From assembly GCA_037382065.1 (NCBI GenBank), contig JARRQF010000156.1, positions 1 to 11,934 on the forward strand: a stretch of DNA of 11,934 nucleotides, read 5' to 3'. The notes beneath the pieces are model-generated. The model searched no databases. It saw nothing but the letters and a program-made list of their open reading frames with translations, and was not told the DNA's origin. Of this stretch, positions 6,025 to 11,934 are shown piece after piece. The translations under genes and the position numbers were made by a program. Position 1 is the first letter of the stretch, and every line of letters begins with the position of its first letter. This DNA is from Thiodiazotropha sp037382065. GTDB taxonomy: Bacteria > Pseudomonadota > Gammaproteobacteria > Chromatiales > Chromatiaceae.

Positions 6025-7545
6025 CTAGAAGAAACCGAGTTTCTCTTCACTGTAGCTGACCAGCAGGTTTTTGGTCTGCTGGTAGTGGTCCAGCATGATT
6101 TTGTGGGTTTCACGACCGATACCAGATTCCTTATAGCCACCAAAGGCGGCATGGGCCGGGTAGGCGTGGTAGCAGTTGGTCCAGACCCGGCCAGCCTTAA
6201 TGGCACGGCCCATACGGTAGGCCACATTTCCGTTACGGGACCAGACGCCCGCACCGAGACCGTAGAGTGTATCGTTGGCGATCTCCAGTGCCTCCGCCTC
6301 GTCTTTAAAGGTGGTAACAGCCAGAACCGGGCCGAAGATCTCTTCCTGAAAAATACGCATTTTATTATGGCCTTTGAACAGGGTTGGCTGCACATAGAAA
6401 CCCCCTTCCAGCTCACCCTCTAATTGCGCCTGCTGACCGCCGATAAGACATTCGGCCCCCTCTTCCCGACCCAGCTCCAGGTAGGAGAGAATCTTAGTAA
6501 GCTGCTCTTTAGAAGCCTGGGCACCCATCATGGTCTCGGTATCGAGTGGGCTGCCCTGCTTAATGGCGGCAACGCGCTTAAGTACCCGTTCCATAAATGC
6601 GTCGTAGATGGACTCTTGGATCAGAGCACGGCTCGGGCAGGTACAGACCTCGCCTTGGTTAAAGGCGAATAGCACCAGGCCTTCAATCGCTTTGTCTAGG
6701 AAGCCGTCATCCTTATCCATCACATCGGCAAAGAAAATATTGGGAGACTTGCCACCCAGCTCCAGGGTAGCGGGGATCAAATTATTGGCCGCCGCCTGCG
6801 CGATAACCCGGCCAGTAGTAGTGGAGCCAGTGAAGGCAATCTTGGCAATGCGCGTACTTTGCGCCAGGGGCATTCCAGCTTCGCGGCCCAGGCCATTAAC
6901 GATATTGAGAACACCAGGGGGCAGCAGGTCGGCGATGAGCTCCATCAGGATCAGTATGGAGACTGGAGTCGACTCAGCGGGTTTAAGCACCACACAGTTG
7001 CCAGCGCCAAGGGCCGGAGCCAGCTTCCAGGACGCCATCAGCAGTGGGAAATTCCATGGAATGATCTGCCCAACCACACCCAGCGGTTCATGAAAATGAT
7101 AGGCAATGGTATTTTCGTCGATATCACTAATGCCGCCCTCCTGGGCGCGCAAAGCACCAGCGAAATAACGGAAGTGATCGGAAGAGAGAGGCAGGTCGGC
7201 GGCCAAGGTTTCACGGATCGGTTTGCCATTATCCACAGTCTCTGCATAGGCGAGCAACTCCAGGTTCTCGTCAATACGATCGGCGATCTTAAGCAGGATG
7301 TTAGAACGCTCAGTGGTAGAGGCCTTACCCCAGGCATCTGCTGCGGCATGGGCGGCGTCCAATGCCAGTTCAATATCTTCAGCACTGGAACGTGCTGCCT
7401 GGGTATACACGTCACCGGAGATAGGCGTAATCACATCCATGTAGGCTCCCTTGACAGGGGCAATCCATTTCCCACCGATGAAGTTATCATAGCGATTTTT
7501 ATAGGTGATTTTGGCATCGGCTGTGCCGGGTGCTCCATAAATCAT
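6025..7545 (-). CDS. NAD(P)+-dependent (acet)aldehyde dehydrogenase, AldB/ExaC type
   Basis: A full-length 506-residue cytosolic aldehyde dehydrogenase that oxidises an aldehyde, most likely acetaldehyde or another short-chain aldehyde, to the acid. The active-site set is present: Asn165 in PWNFPL, Lys188 in VLKPAES, the cofactor-binding FTGSTTTG (238-245), Glu262 in LELGGKSPN, and the nucleophile Cys301 in NQGEVCTCPSR. The second cysteine (303) and the overall sequence fit the AldB/ExaC/AcoD group used in ethanol and acetoin metabolism. The DUF779 neighbour downstream supports this. The ATG at 7543-7545 has an excellent AGGAGG six bases upstream. A TATACT hexamer on the minus strand at 7629-7634 is a possible -10 element, but there is no good -35. 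No alcohol dehydrogenase or regulator gene remains nearby; the upstream side is mobile-element debris. Confidence 0.95.
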   Translation of the reverse strand: MIYGAPGTADAKITYKNRYDNFIGGKWIAPVKGAYMDVITPISGDVYTQAARSSAEDIELALDAAHAAADAWGKASTTERSNILLKIADRIDENLELLAYAETVDNGKPIRETLAADLPLSSDHFRYFAGALRAQEGGISDIDENTIAYHFHEPLGVVGQIIPWNFPLLMASWKLAPALGAGNCVVLKPAESTPVSILILMELIADLLPPGVLNIVNGLGREAGMPLAQSTRIAKIAFTGSTTTGRVIAQAAANNLIPATLELGGKSPNIFFADVMDKDDGFLDKAIEGLVLFAFNQGEVCTCPSRALIQESIYDAFMERVLKRVAAIKQGSPLDTETMMGAQASKEQLTKILSYLELGREEGAECLIGGQQAQLEGELEGGFYVQPTLFKGHNKMRIFQEEIFGPVLAVTTFKDEAEALEIANDTLYGLGAGVWSRNGNVAYRMGRAIKAGRVWTNCYHAYPAHAAFGGYKESGIGRETHKIMLDHYQQTKNLLVSYSEEKLGFF

Positions 7546-7730
7546 GGTTTTCCTCCTGTTTCACTGTTGGTCTGCGTATCCCGGCCCATTGTTTGGTACC
7601 GTTCGTCTACCATCACAAGTTGCGTGCAAGTATAGAAGAGATAGACATCTCCTTCTAACCAAAGGCTACCATCATTGGGGAACCTCTACATGGAACACTG
7701 CACTACCCCATAATAGAGACGGAGGCGCCT
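7546..7730. other. intergenic leader of the aldehyde dehydrogenase operon
   Basis: No gene is visible. The segment holds the dehydrogenase ribosome binding site and a possible -10 element at its left end. Its right end is probably IS110-derived DNA preceding the fragment that starts at 7731. Confidence 0.5.
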
Positions 7731-7808
7731 ATGAACCAAAATGTAATCTATATCGGCCTTGATGTCGATGACAACCAATACCGCAGATCAGCCCTCAACC
7801 CGTGCTAA
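7731..7808 (+). pseudogene. IS110-family transposase, N-terminal scrap (25 codons)
   Basis: An ATG with a good ribosome binding site (GGAGGCGCCT directly before it) opens a frame starting MNQNVIYIGLDVDDNQY. This is the characteristic beginning of IS110-group DEDD transposases, with the first catalytic Asp in GLDV. After about 22 recognisable residues the similarity ends and a TAA stops the frame at 7806-7808. A complete transposase would be 300-400 residues, so nearly all of it is gone. It marks one edge of the accessory region. Confidence 0.7.
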
Positions 7809-7868
7809 CTTTGGACCAATAAAATTAGGATCGTTAACATCACCAATCCCTCTGTTTGGAGCTACAAC

Positions 7869-8042
7869 CTACAAAGGCCATACCAACCGAATCGAGTTAT
7901 GAGCACCACAGGCACTACATTCCATGTGACACTCTAGTTCTGTCGGATTTAACTCACTCCTCACATCGCCCGGAATAACCTTCGCCATTTCGCGTAGATG
8001 GTGTAAATTTTGCGGCGCCACCACCTCCCCAGCCACCAGATT
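7869..8042 (-). pseudogene. unidentified coding-like fragment with a CxxxCxxC motif
   Basis: A minus-strand frame with no stop for 57 codons ends at a TAG (7869-7871). It reads like real protein: a PQNLHHLREMAKVIPGDVRS stretch, then ELECHMECSACGAHNS with three clustered cysteines, ending IRLVWPL. It has no strong start; GTG or internal ATG codons are possible. A second minus-strand frame across about 7964-8080 also looks coding (ETHTWVESGGWGGGGAA), so one gene may have been frameshifted here. It follows the integrase remnant and could be a decayed downstream gene. I do not recognise either peptide. Confidence 0.3.
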
Positions 8043-8072
8043 CTACCCAAGTATGAGTCTCTGAGTAGACGT

Positions 8073-8587
8073 TTAAACTTCGAAATCCAGCGGACTTTTT
8101 GCCTCTTTCAGCGTTAGACTCGGCACCGTCTGCTAATAAATCATAGTGGTTTTCACATCGCTGTGCCCCATCAACTCCTGCACCGTGCGAATATCATAAT
8201 GTGCCTGAACCAAGTGACTGGCAAAACTGTGTCTGAACGTCTGCGCGGATGCCCGTTTCATCAGCTTAGCTTTTTTCACCGCCCGTTTAATGGCTTTTTG
8301 GAGGTGAGAATCATGCAAATGATAGCGGCGATAGACATTTTCGTCGTTCACAAAAGTCAGCGTTTTGGCAGGGAAAAACCACTGCCAACTCAACTCCCTG
8401 GCGGCGTTTTTATATTTCTTTTCAATATTGTCCGGCAAAAACACCCCGGCATATCCCATGGATAAATCTTCATTATGCAAATCCGTACTTGCCATAATCG
8501 ATTGCGGCAGAGGCAGGGTCCGGTCCTTTTTCCCCTTGCCGCGATGAACCGTAACCCCGCCCTACGTTCAAATTGAAATCCTGTAAC
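8073..8587 (-). pseudogene. integron integrase (IntI-type tyrosine recombinase), C-terminal half, broken
   Basis: The peptide matches the C-terminal catalytic domain of integron integrases. It has VTVHRGKGKKDRTLPLP, GVFLPDNIEKKY, the IntI-type patch ELSWQWFFPAKTLT, RRYHLHDSHLQKAI, then FRHSFASHL, YDIRTVQELMGHSDVKTTMIY. The HxxR box has Gln where the catalytic His is expected (QTFRH). An in-frame TAG (8133-8135) falls directly after the catalytic Tyr. The same frame then continues with TVPSLTLKEAKSPLDFEV to a TAA at 8073-8075, the usual IntI tail. Upstream, FQFERRA lies in another frame, so there is also a frameshift near 8554-8562. The N-terminal half is missing and the IS66 element begins exactly at 8588. 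The protein is certainly inactive. Its orientation, with the lost 5' end facing the cassettes on the right, is normal for an integron. Confidence 0.8.
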
Positions 8588-8611
8588 GTAACCGGTCATT
8601 TTAAGACGTCA
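8588..8611 (+). repeat. IS66 left inverted repeat (24 bp)
   Basis: This is the exact reverse complement of 10195-10218. It begins GTAACCGGTCATTTT and ends in GACGTCA. It abuts the broken integrase. Confidence 0.9.
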
Positions 8612-8670
8612 TTATCACCCAGCCACTCAGACGATATATTTCTCCACACCAACCACACCGGAGAAATCTC

Positions 8671-8985
8671 ATGCCAACAACCCAACGAACCACAGCTGTT
8701 AACCCCAAACGACGCAAGCCTCCCAAGATATTGAACAAAAGCGAGTGGGCGCAGCTGATCTCTGATTATGAAGCTGGACAGCTTAGCCAGCAGGTGTTTT
8801 GTCAGAAGCATCATATTTCGGTGAGTAGCCTTCATAAGTGGCGTAAACGTCTAAAGAATCCAGCTGAAAACATAGTAACCTCGCCAGGCTCCTTTATTGA
8901 AGTGGCCCTCCCTTCTGAAGTGCTCAATCAATCAGCTCCAGCCGCACCGGCCACATCCCCTCATAATGATTGGCAGGTTGAATGA
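8671..8985 (+). CDS. tnpA: IS66 accessory protein TnpA (helix-turn-helix)
   Basis: A 104-residue protein, normal in size for the first IS66 gene. The segment NKSEWAQLISDYEAGQLSQQ followed by VFCQKHHISVSSLHKWRKRL (about 22-61) is the conserved DNA-binding helix-turn-helix of this family. A proline/alanine-rich tail follows. GGAG lies 7 bases before the ATG. The stop overlaps the next possible start (ATGA at 8982-8985), consistent with translational coupling in the IS66 operon. TnpA is needed for transposition together with TnpB and TnpC. It appears intact, but its partners are broken. Confidence 0.85.
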   Translation: MPTTQRTTAVNPKRRKPPKILNKSEWAQLISDYEAGQLSQQVFCQKHHISVSSLHKWRKRLKNPAENIVTSPGSFIEVALPSEVLNQSAPAAPATSPHNDWQVE

Positions 8986-9026
8986 GACTTAGGCAGGGGT
9001 GTTGTGCTGCGCCTGAGGGGACTCTG

Positions 9027-10205
9027 ATGTTTTTTCCTGAATCTCAGGTCAAAATCTGGCTCTGTTCCAAACCCACTGATATGCGCAAGTCATTTGACGG
9101 CCTTGCGGCACTAGCAAAAAACCAAATGCATGAGGATCCACTCAGCGGCCATCTCTTTGTCTTTATCAACAGGCGCAAAACCCATGTCAAGATTCTCTAT
9201 TTTGATCGCAGTGGCTATTGCCTGTGGATGAAGCGTTTAGAGCAAGGTCGATTTAATTACGATAGCAAAAACAGGGCTAAAAATAACGAGCTATTGAATG
9301 CGCAGTTGCGTGAAATAATTGCCGAGCAAGCTGAGAAAATCCAATCATTGGAGCAGCAGTTGAGTTGGTTTAAACGTCAGATCTTTGGCGAGAAATCCAC
9401 CCAGCGCATTCAGACAACGCCCGCACCTGCGAATGTACTGGACAAAAGCTTTGCCGATGTTAGCTTTCTGGTAGGACTGATCAAAGCGGGACGAAAAAAG
9501 AAGGGTAAAATGAACAAAGCCTACTTCTGGCCCATCTATGGTGAGCAAGATGAAATATGCTTCACCTTCTCGAAGTAGAGGGGTATGCAGCACATCTTCG
9601 ATCAACTCGGTGACTTTGAAGGCACCCTATTGACCGATGGTTATAGTGCCTATGAAAAATATCGCAGCCACTGCACAACCTTAGTACTGGCGCAGTGCTG
9701 GGCACATAGTCGGCGGTACTTTGAACAGGCCCAAGAGAAATTTGAATATCGCCTAAAAAATAGCAAGCCCATTGTTGATGCGATTTTTAGCTGGTGTTTC
9801 GAACAACGCCAACGCATCGATCTGGTGAAAACCAACAAGCTCTCAGTTGCACTCAACTATGTCATGAAGCGAGAGTACGAGCTGAAGATCTTTCTGAGCG
9901 ATCCAGAGGTGCCGATAGACACCAACCACTTAGAACGCGCACTGCGTGCTATCCCGATGGGACGTAAGAACAGGCTCTTTTGCTGGACAGAATGTGGCGC
10001 TCAACAGGTGGGTATTATCCAGAGCCTTTTGATGACTTGTAAACTGCATGGTGTAAATCCTTATGAATATCTTGTTGATGTATTGCAGCGTATAGAGACT
10101 CACCCCGCTTCAAGGGCCATTGAACTGATCCCAAGGGTATGGAAAGAGACATTTGCAGATAATCCATTGAGATCGGATTTAGCGGCAAAAAGGCTGACGT
10201 CTTAA
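9027..10205 (+). pseudogene. IS66 tnpB-tnpC fusion with internal deletions and a nonsense codon
   Basis: The first 76 codons are the IS66 TnpB protein (MFFPESQVKIWLCSKPTDMR, KSFDGLAAL, YFDRSGYCLWMKRLEQGRF). The frame then passes directly into the TnpC N-terminal coiled coil (REIIAEQAEKIQSLEQQLSW, FKRQIFGEKS), so the end of tnpB and the start of tnpC were deleted. A second junction near codon 148 (SFLVG before LIKAGRKKKGK) removed the region normally holding the first catalytic Asp (DETP). At 9576-9578 an in-frame TAG interrupts FTFSK-RGMQHIF, probably TCG to TAG. The rest reads on with the second Asp (LLTDGYSAY) and the Glu region (DTNHLERALRAIPMGRKN) and ends at a TAA inside the right inverted repeat. 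A complete DDE transposase cannot be made. Confidence 0.85.
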
Positions 10206-10218
10206 AATGACCGGTTAC
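10195..10218 (-). repeat. IS66 right inverted repeat (24 bp)
   Basis: A perfect inverted copy of the left end. Its outer bases supply the TAA stop (10215-10217) that closes the truncated transposase frame to its right. Confidence 0.9.
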
Positions 10219-10379
10219 AGCTCAATCAGTCTCTTTTGAATCCATTCACGTCTATGTTCAAAGCCTTTACCGGTAAATTTATCATTACCACATAGAAAGG
10301 CGCGCCTGACGCATCGTGAGACGCGGTGATAGTAGGGTGTAGCTTCAAGAGAGATGAGCGTTTTCCGTGGCTTTGGCAT
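10215..10379 (-). pseudogene. REP-associated (Y1/IS200-like) tyrosine transposase, N-terminal 54 codons
   Basis: An ATG at 10377-10379 with AAGGAG seven bases upstream opens a frame reading MPKPRKTLISLEATPYYH, RVSRCVRRAFLCGNDKFTGK, FEHRREWIQKRLIEL. This is the typical start of RAYT-type transposases, HUH single-strand nucleases related to IS200. The frame is cut at the IS66 right end, which provides the stop. The catalytic HUH motif (usually NHYH) and tyrosine lie in the missing part, so the product is non-functional. The promoter and ribosome binding site are still intact, so a short dead peptide could still be made. No continuation of this gene exists on the other side of the IS66 element. 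Confidence 0.8.
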
Positions 10380-10731
10380 GATATCACTCCTTGATACCTG
10401 ATGAGTTTATTGATGTTCTTGATTAGGTTGCCAGATAGTCTGTTTTGATGCAATGTAAGCAAGAGAATTCGGCTTATTTCTTTCATTCTGCCTAACTATT
10501 TGATGTTTGCTGGTTTTGAATAGCTACTGGTGTGTGGCGTAAAGGCTGGTGAAGTGGATTAAAGATGATATCCAGTGAACAAAGGCACTGTTGGATAGTA
10601 GATTTCTTCTCGTGAAAGAAATCGCGTAATCATGTGGTTCCATAGCAGTAAGCTGAAACTGGTGTTTATCAAAAACTTATCCAGACAATGTACAGAGGAC
10701 TTTCACCCCATAAGATCATGCCCATGCCGGG
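10380..10731. other. gene-free stretch between the transposase remnant and attC-1
   Basis: No frame here looks like a real protein. It contains the leader of the minus-strand transposase remnant on the left and a perfect 8-bp hairpin at 10601-10623 (GATTTCTT with AAGAAATC). If attC-1 is genuine, the cassette it belonged to should have its gene here on the plus strand, so this may be a decayed cassette. Confidence 0.45.
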
Positions 10732-10851
10732 CACACACAATCGCATGCAGTGGAGCAACCTACGTTCTGCCATTTTTATGGTATGTCGCTTCGCTCCTTT
10801 GTACCATAAAAATAGCTCCACTACAGCTGCCCACTGATGCGGGCGTTAGAA
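10732..10851 (+). other. attC recombination site 1 (integron cassette attachment site)
   Basis: The segment folds like an attC. L'' at 10742-10753 pairs with L' at 10831-10841 through 11 perfect pairs, leaving G10747 extrahelical. After one more unpaired base (A10754), GCA pairs with TGC (10828-10830). An unpaired spacer follows, then a 12-bp terminal stem (10772-10783 with 10802-10813) and a loop. The right end is GCGGGCGTTAGAA, with the R' core GTTAGAA at 10845-10851, as in many attC sites. The R'' box (about 10732-10738) is degenerate and lacks the expected AAC. An alternative pairing also exists (10749-10756 with 10815-10822). Confidence 0.65.
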
Positions 10852-10866
10852 ATCTCTATCGCTGAA

Positions 10867-10906
10867 ATGGATCGGAAGCAATAGGGAGTCGCTACAGACG
10901 ATCCAT
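10867..10906 (+). promoter_or_regulatory. possible stem-loop in the cassette leader
   Basis: ATGGATCG (10867-10874) and CGATCCAT (10899-10906) are perfect complements in the leader, ending 10 bases before the ribosome binding site. AAATGG (10865-10870) can instead pair with CCATTT (10909-10914). These competing folds could affect translation, but chance is possible. Confidence 0.3.
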
Positions 10907-10927
10907 AACCATTTGTAGGAGATAACA

Positions 10928-11164
10928 ATGTCTGAATTCACAGTTCACTTGCCGGTTGCAACCGTAACAAACCCTATCTTGCTTTGGCTTTTCGAGCATG
11001 GATGGGAAGATTTATCATGGGGAAAGATGCCAATTAATCAAGCAGCGCTAGGTTTGGTATTGCATGACTTAAGCACCAAAGTAGCTGATCGCGCCTTGCA
11101 AGAACAAATTCAAGGCATCGCTACAAAATTGGTATCCGAAAATGCCCAGAGAGTAGTCAAATAG
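10928..11164 (+). CDS. integron cassette protein of unknown function, 78 residues
   Basis: A small, complete gene with an excellent ribosome binding site (AGGAG, 6 bases before the ATG). The product is soluble with no signal peptide. It has a hydrophobic N-terminal section (HLPVATVTNPILLWLFEHGW) and a tryptophan pair around WEDLSWGK. The C-terminal half looks helical (LHDLSTKVADRALQEQIQ, GIATKLVSENAQRVVK). I do not recognise a family. It lies alone between two attC-like structures, 82 bases after the GTT core of the first and 13 bases before the second, the layout of a one-gene integron cassette. Such cassettes often carry small orphan proteins, including toxin, antitoxin or anti-phage functions, but nothing here shows which. 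Confidence 0.75.
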   Translation: MSEFTVHLPVATVTNPILLWLFEHGWEDLSWGKMPINQAALGLVLHDLSTKVADRALQEQIQGIATKLVSENAQRVVK

Positions 11165-11177
11165 AAGATTTCGACGA

Positions 11178-11246
11178 TTCTAACTTTGCAGTCGAGCGGA
11201 CCTGCGCAAAAAGCCGCGCAGTCCGCTCACTTCTATACGTTCTGTT
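11178..11246 (+). other. attC recombination site 2
   Basis: The site begins with an R'' box TTCTAAC (11178-11184). AGT (11190-11192) pairs with ACT (11229-11231), C11193 is extrahelical, GAGCGGA (11194-11200) pairs with TCCGCTC (11222-11228), C11201 is unpaired, and CTGCGC (11202-11207) pairs with GCGCAG (11216-11221) around an 8-base loop. Two extrahelical bases on one arm are an attC hallmark. TTCTAAC is the exact complement of GTTAGAA, the junction a circularised cassette would carry given the TTAGAA at its 5' end (10846-10851). The right core is either GTT at 11239 or GTTATGA at 11244; spacing is closer for the first, sequence for the second. Confidence 0.65.
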
Positions 11247-11934
11247 ATGAATAAAGAGGTTATCGCTGTTGATGGAAAAACTTTGCGTCGTTCTCATGAT
11301 GGTGACCACAAGACAGCTATTCATATGGTTAGTGCTTGGGCAACGGAAAGTAATATCGTGCTGGGGCAGGTAAAAACAGCGGAAAAATCGAATGAAATCA
11401 CAGCGATACCTGAATTATTAAAGGCATTAGCTTTGAAAAAATCCCTCGTGACAATCGATGCCATGGGGTGTCAGAAAAGCATAGCGGAAGCTATTGTTGA
11501 TAAGGAAGGCGACTACTTGCTGGCTGTGAAAGACAACCAGCCAAAATTGAAAGAGGCCATCGTAGCTAGCCTGTCGCATCGAAAGCCAAAGAACTATGTC
11601 AATCCACTCATAGATTTTCATGAGGAATCTGAAAAAATAGAGACAGAAAAGAAACGCGCCGCTGTTGGACAACCACCTCCTTAAGTAAGCTGTATAGGGT
11701 GGAGGATTGGAAGGGACTGAGTCAAATCGAACTGGTTGAATCGGAAAGAACGATTCAAGGAAAAACATCAATAGAGCAACGCTATTATATTTGTAGCGCG
11801 ACACTGAGTGCCCAAGAATTACTGCAATCTAGCCGTAATCACTGGGGCATAGAAAACAAGTTGCACTGGGTACTAGATATGGCATTTCGAGAGGACGAAT
11901 GCCGCGTCCGAAAAGGATATGGCTCAGAAAATTT
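11247..11934 (+). pseudogene. ISAs1-family transposase (H-repeat/YhhI type), truncated and frameshifted
   Basis: The frame starts MNKEVIAVDGKTLRRSHDG, which normally lies about 100 residues into an ISAs1 transposase, so the N-terminal domain is missing. VTIDAMGCQKSIAEAIVD and YLLAVKDNQPKLKEAI follow, both standard for the family. Around 11655-11670, in the run AAAAGAAACG, the frame is lost and the original ends at a TAA (11682-11684). The family sequence resumes in another frame as RRCWTTTSLSKLYRVEDWKG and continues with ELVESERTIQGKTS and HWGIENKLHWVLDMAFRED to the window edge. Catalytic residues (Asp in VDGK, Asp in TIDAM, Glu in GIEN) are split across two frames. It starts exactly at the end of the second attC, so its left boundary may be that junction. 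Confidence 0.85.

Larger units (their letters stand above)
8588..10218 (+). mobile_element. IS66-family element, deletion derivative
   Basis: The element is bounded by perfect 24-bp inverted repeats at 8588-8611 and 10195-10218, starting GTAACCGG. IS66 elements typically begin with GTAA. It is about 1.6 kb against a usual 2.5 kb. It carries tnpA, a tnpB-tnpC fusion formed by internal deletion, and a nonsense codon. The 8-bp flanks (left 8580-8587, right 10219-10226) do not match, so the usual target duplication is absent. The left flank is integrase and the right flank is a different gene, so DNA was probably lost beside the element after insertion. The left end also carries an extra GTAAC just outside the repeat. 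Confidence 0.85.

Noticed and set aside
6859..7635. 258-codon plus-strand frame
   Set aside because: It is antisense to the clearly real aldehyde dehydrogenase gene, with no family features.
10226..10486. 86-codon minus-strand frame
   Set aside because: It overlaps the RAYT remnant in a different frame; the RAYT frame has the recognisable sequence and ribosome binding site.
10632..10865. 77-codon plus-strand frame
   Set aside because: It runs straight through the attC-1 stem-loops, has no ribosome binding site and odd composition; the DNA is explained by the recombination site.
7700..11934. CRISPR array or phage-defence cluster in the accessory region
   Set aside because: No regularly spaced direct repeats and no Cas or known defence genes; the repeats present are IS ends and attC stems.

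Overview
Organism. The window looks like the chromosome of a gammaproteobacterium with an anaerobic or microaerobic respiratory life. The clues are a secreted multiheme cytochrome, a large sensory chemoreceptor, an AldB/ExaC-type aldehyde dehydrogenase paired with a DUF779 protein, and many decayed insertion sequences. A Chromatiales or sulfur-oxidiser/symbiont lineage would fit, but this is inference; no rRNA or marker gene is present.

Layout. Bases 1-481 hold the 5' end of a minus-strand membrane transporter, a possible 40-residue small protein, and the leader of the cytochrome gene. Bases 482-2710 encode a secreted protein with two cellulose-binding-type (CBM2) modules joined by an acidic repeat linker to a cytochrome domain with about ten hemes. 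Next to its stop codon lies a minus-strand IS200/IS605 right-end remnant, with a hairpin and omega-RNA-like structure but no intact tnpB (about 2717-2950). Bases 2972-5236 (minus) encode a chemoreceptor with a dCache-type periplasmic sensor and a C-terminal CZB zinc-binding domain, preceded by a good sigma-28 (FliA) promoter. Bases 5452-7545 (minus) are an aldehyde dehydrogenase-DUF779 operon with a strong hairpin between the two genes.

From about 7700 to the right edge the window is accessory and badly decayed. In order it holds an IS110 N-terminal scrap, an unidentified coding-like fragment, the C-terminal half of an integron-type integrase, an IS66 deletion derivative with perfect 24-bp ends, the first 54 codons of a RAYT-type transposase, and two structures I read as attC sites. 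The attC sites bracket a gene cassette for an unknown 78-residue protein. A truncated, frameshifted ISAs1 transposase runs off the right end.

How it fits together. The minus-strand integrase remnant facing plus-strand attC/cassette DNA has the geometry of a chromosomal integron. I interpret the right third as a relic integron whose integrase was destroyed by a nonsense codon, a frameshift and an IS66-associated deletion, leaving at least one well-formed cassette stranded beside it. The left two thirds are ordinary functional genes; the polysaccharide-binding multiheme cytochrome is the most unusual of them.
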